Position numbers and translations under genes: made by a program
Assembly (NCBI GenBank): GCA_031761405.1
Contig: JASEVX010000012.1
Coordinates: 24,105,165 to 24,169,164, forward strand
DNA length: 64,000 nt
Direction: 5' to 3'
Source of the DNA: Serripes groenlandicus
Taxonomy: Eukaryota; Mollusca; Bivalvia; Cardiida; Cardiidae
The notes under the pieces: model-generated
The model's input: the letters and a program-made list of their open reading frames with translations, nothing else
The model's database searches: none
What the model was told of the DNA's origin: nothing
Part shown: piece by piece, positions 63,410 through 64,000 of the stretch
Numbering within the stretch: the first letter of the stretch is position 1
Layout of the letters: every line of letters begins with the position of its first letter

Positions 63410-63442
63410 CTATTGGGAAAAAAAGAAATTCATGACATGAGG

Positions 63443-63955
63443 AGGTCTAGATAAGGGGGAGTAAACTGGTCTCTTCATCACACATGTCCTCTTATCAGTC
63501 AACCAAACCCTATCGAGGGTTTGGTGGGAAACGGTTGTAACTAAAATTGGTATTTTTTTACCAAGGTTAATCACTTCGCCATCAAGTATTTATAAGCGTT
63601 AAAACATTTCTCTTGGAAAACAATGGAAATTTAGGTGCCATTGCTCGTTCTGAGCAATGGCACCTAAATTTGCATTGTTTACAAAATGGTCAAAATGGCC
63701 CCTAAACTAGGGTTTTCAAAATAGGTTTTTAGTTACAACCGTTTCACACCAAGCCCTCGCTATGCTGTGCGTATTCTGTGGCAATTGTCTCGCTGAAATT
63801 ATTCTTTCGAATACCCATAGCATATCTAATGATCAGTACAAAATCTCTCATATCAGTCAACCAAAGCCTATGTTGTGGGTACTCAAAAGAATTGTCTCAC
63901 TGAAATTAATATTTTGAGTACCCACAACATAGAGCTTGAGTGTCAAATAAGGATT
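63443..63955. mobile_element. MITE-B copies with a nested palindrome element
   Basis: A first copy is broken at CCCTAT by the element at 63514-63759. A second hairpin (CCTATGTTGTGGG...CCCACAACATAG) follows at 63860-63930. Confidence 0.72.
63514..63759. mobile_element. MITE-C, 246-bp palindromic element with 4-bp target duplication
   Basis: Terminal repeats CGAGGGTTTGGTG and its inverse; CTAT directly repeated at 63510-63513 and 63760-63763. The centre is a near-perfect palindrome (TAGGTGCCATTGCTC...GAGCAATGGCACCTA). Confidence 0.82.
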
Positions 63956-64000
63956 TAACCCATTACCTTATACAGCAAAACTGCAGCAGACGACTTTGGG

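Noticed and set aside
1..64000. Protist variant-surface-protein locus (such proteins are also rich in CxxC and GCC2-type repeats)
   Set aside because: Many short exons, GT-AG introns, tRNA-derived SINEs with target duplications and mollusc-like MITEs point to an animal genome.

Overview
The window is a piece of an animal nuclear genome. It has AT-rich introns, GT-AG splice sites, tRNA-derived SINEs, many foldback (MITE) elements and intronic minisatellites. The repeat style (tRNA-headed SINEs with 'GGGGTTTAACGCC' tails, hairpin MITEs, GACAGACAGACGG tracts, a relic LINE) fits a lophotrochozoan, most likely a bivalve mollusc. That placement is inference; no species can be named from this sequence.

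Only one protein-coding gene is supported, and it fills the window on the minus strand. I could place 52 internal exons between 63409 (5' side) and 347 (3' side). Every one has a GT donor and an AG acceptor, and every junction keeps frame. Together they give 10,809 coding bases, about 3,600 residues with roughly 380 cysteines. Neither end of the gene is in the window, so no start codon, signal peptide, membrane anchor or stop is visible. The protein is a tandem array of short cysteine-rich repeats of the GCC2/GCC3 (ephrin-receptor-like / TNFR-like) type, with motifs such as CPxGxYC, CxxCxxGxYC and TGxCxAGYYC and many NxT/NxS sequons. It is probably secreted or the ectodomain of a very large surface protein; no function can be assigned.

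The array has higher-order structure. The 5' exons (w1-w5) encode shorter 'GYACP' repeats joined mostly by phase-2 introns. From w5 on the longer repeat form takes over, joined mostly by phase-1 introns that split a conserved Gly codon. In the 3' half, two landmark motifs (PVVLYN-like and NWQxCP) alternate with a spacing near 675 residues. This implies three copies of a large super-repeat covering exons w30-w52. One copy contains an 807-bp fused exon (w39).

Introns carry most of the DNA. A TTAA-flanked MITE family with CCCTTTCCC ends occurs in both orientations in about 36 good copies plus many older ones. Other contents are a second hairpin family built around AACCCTATGTTGTGGG, several single-copy terminal-inverted-repeat elements, at least four tRNA-headed SINE types (some with clear target-site duplications), three minisatellite arrays (55, 175 and 160 bp periods), a relic LINE tail, and a roughly 1-kb inverted duplication (44.9-45.9 kb against 55.0-56.0 kb). 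In five places a fragment of an exon edge with its splice site has been duplicated into the neighbouring intron.
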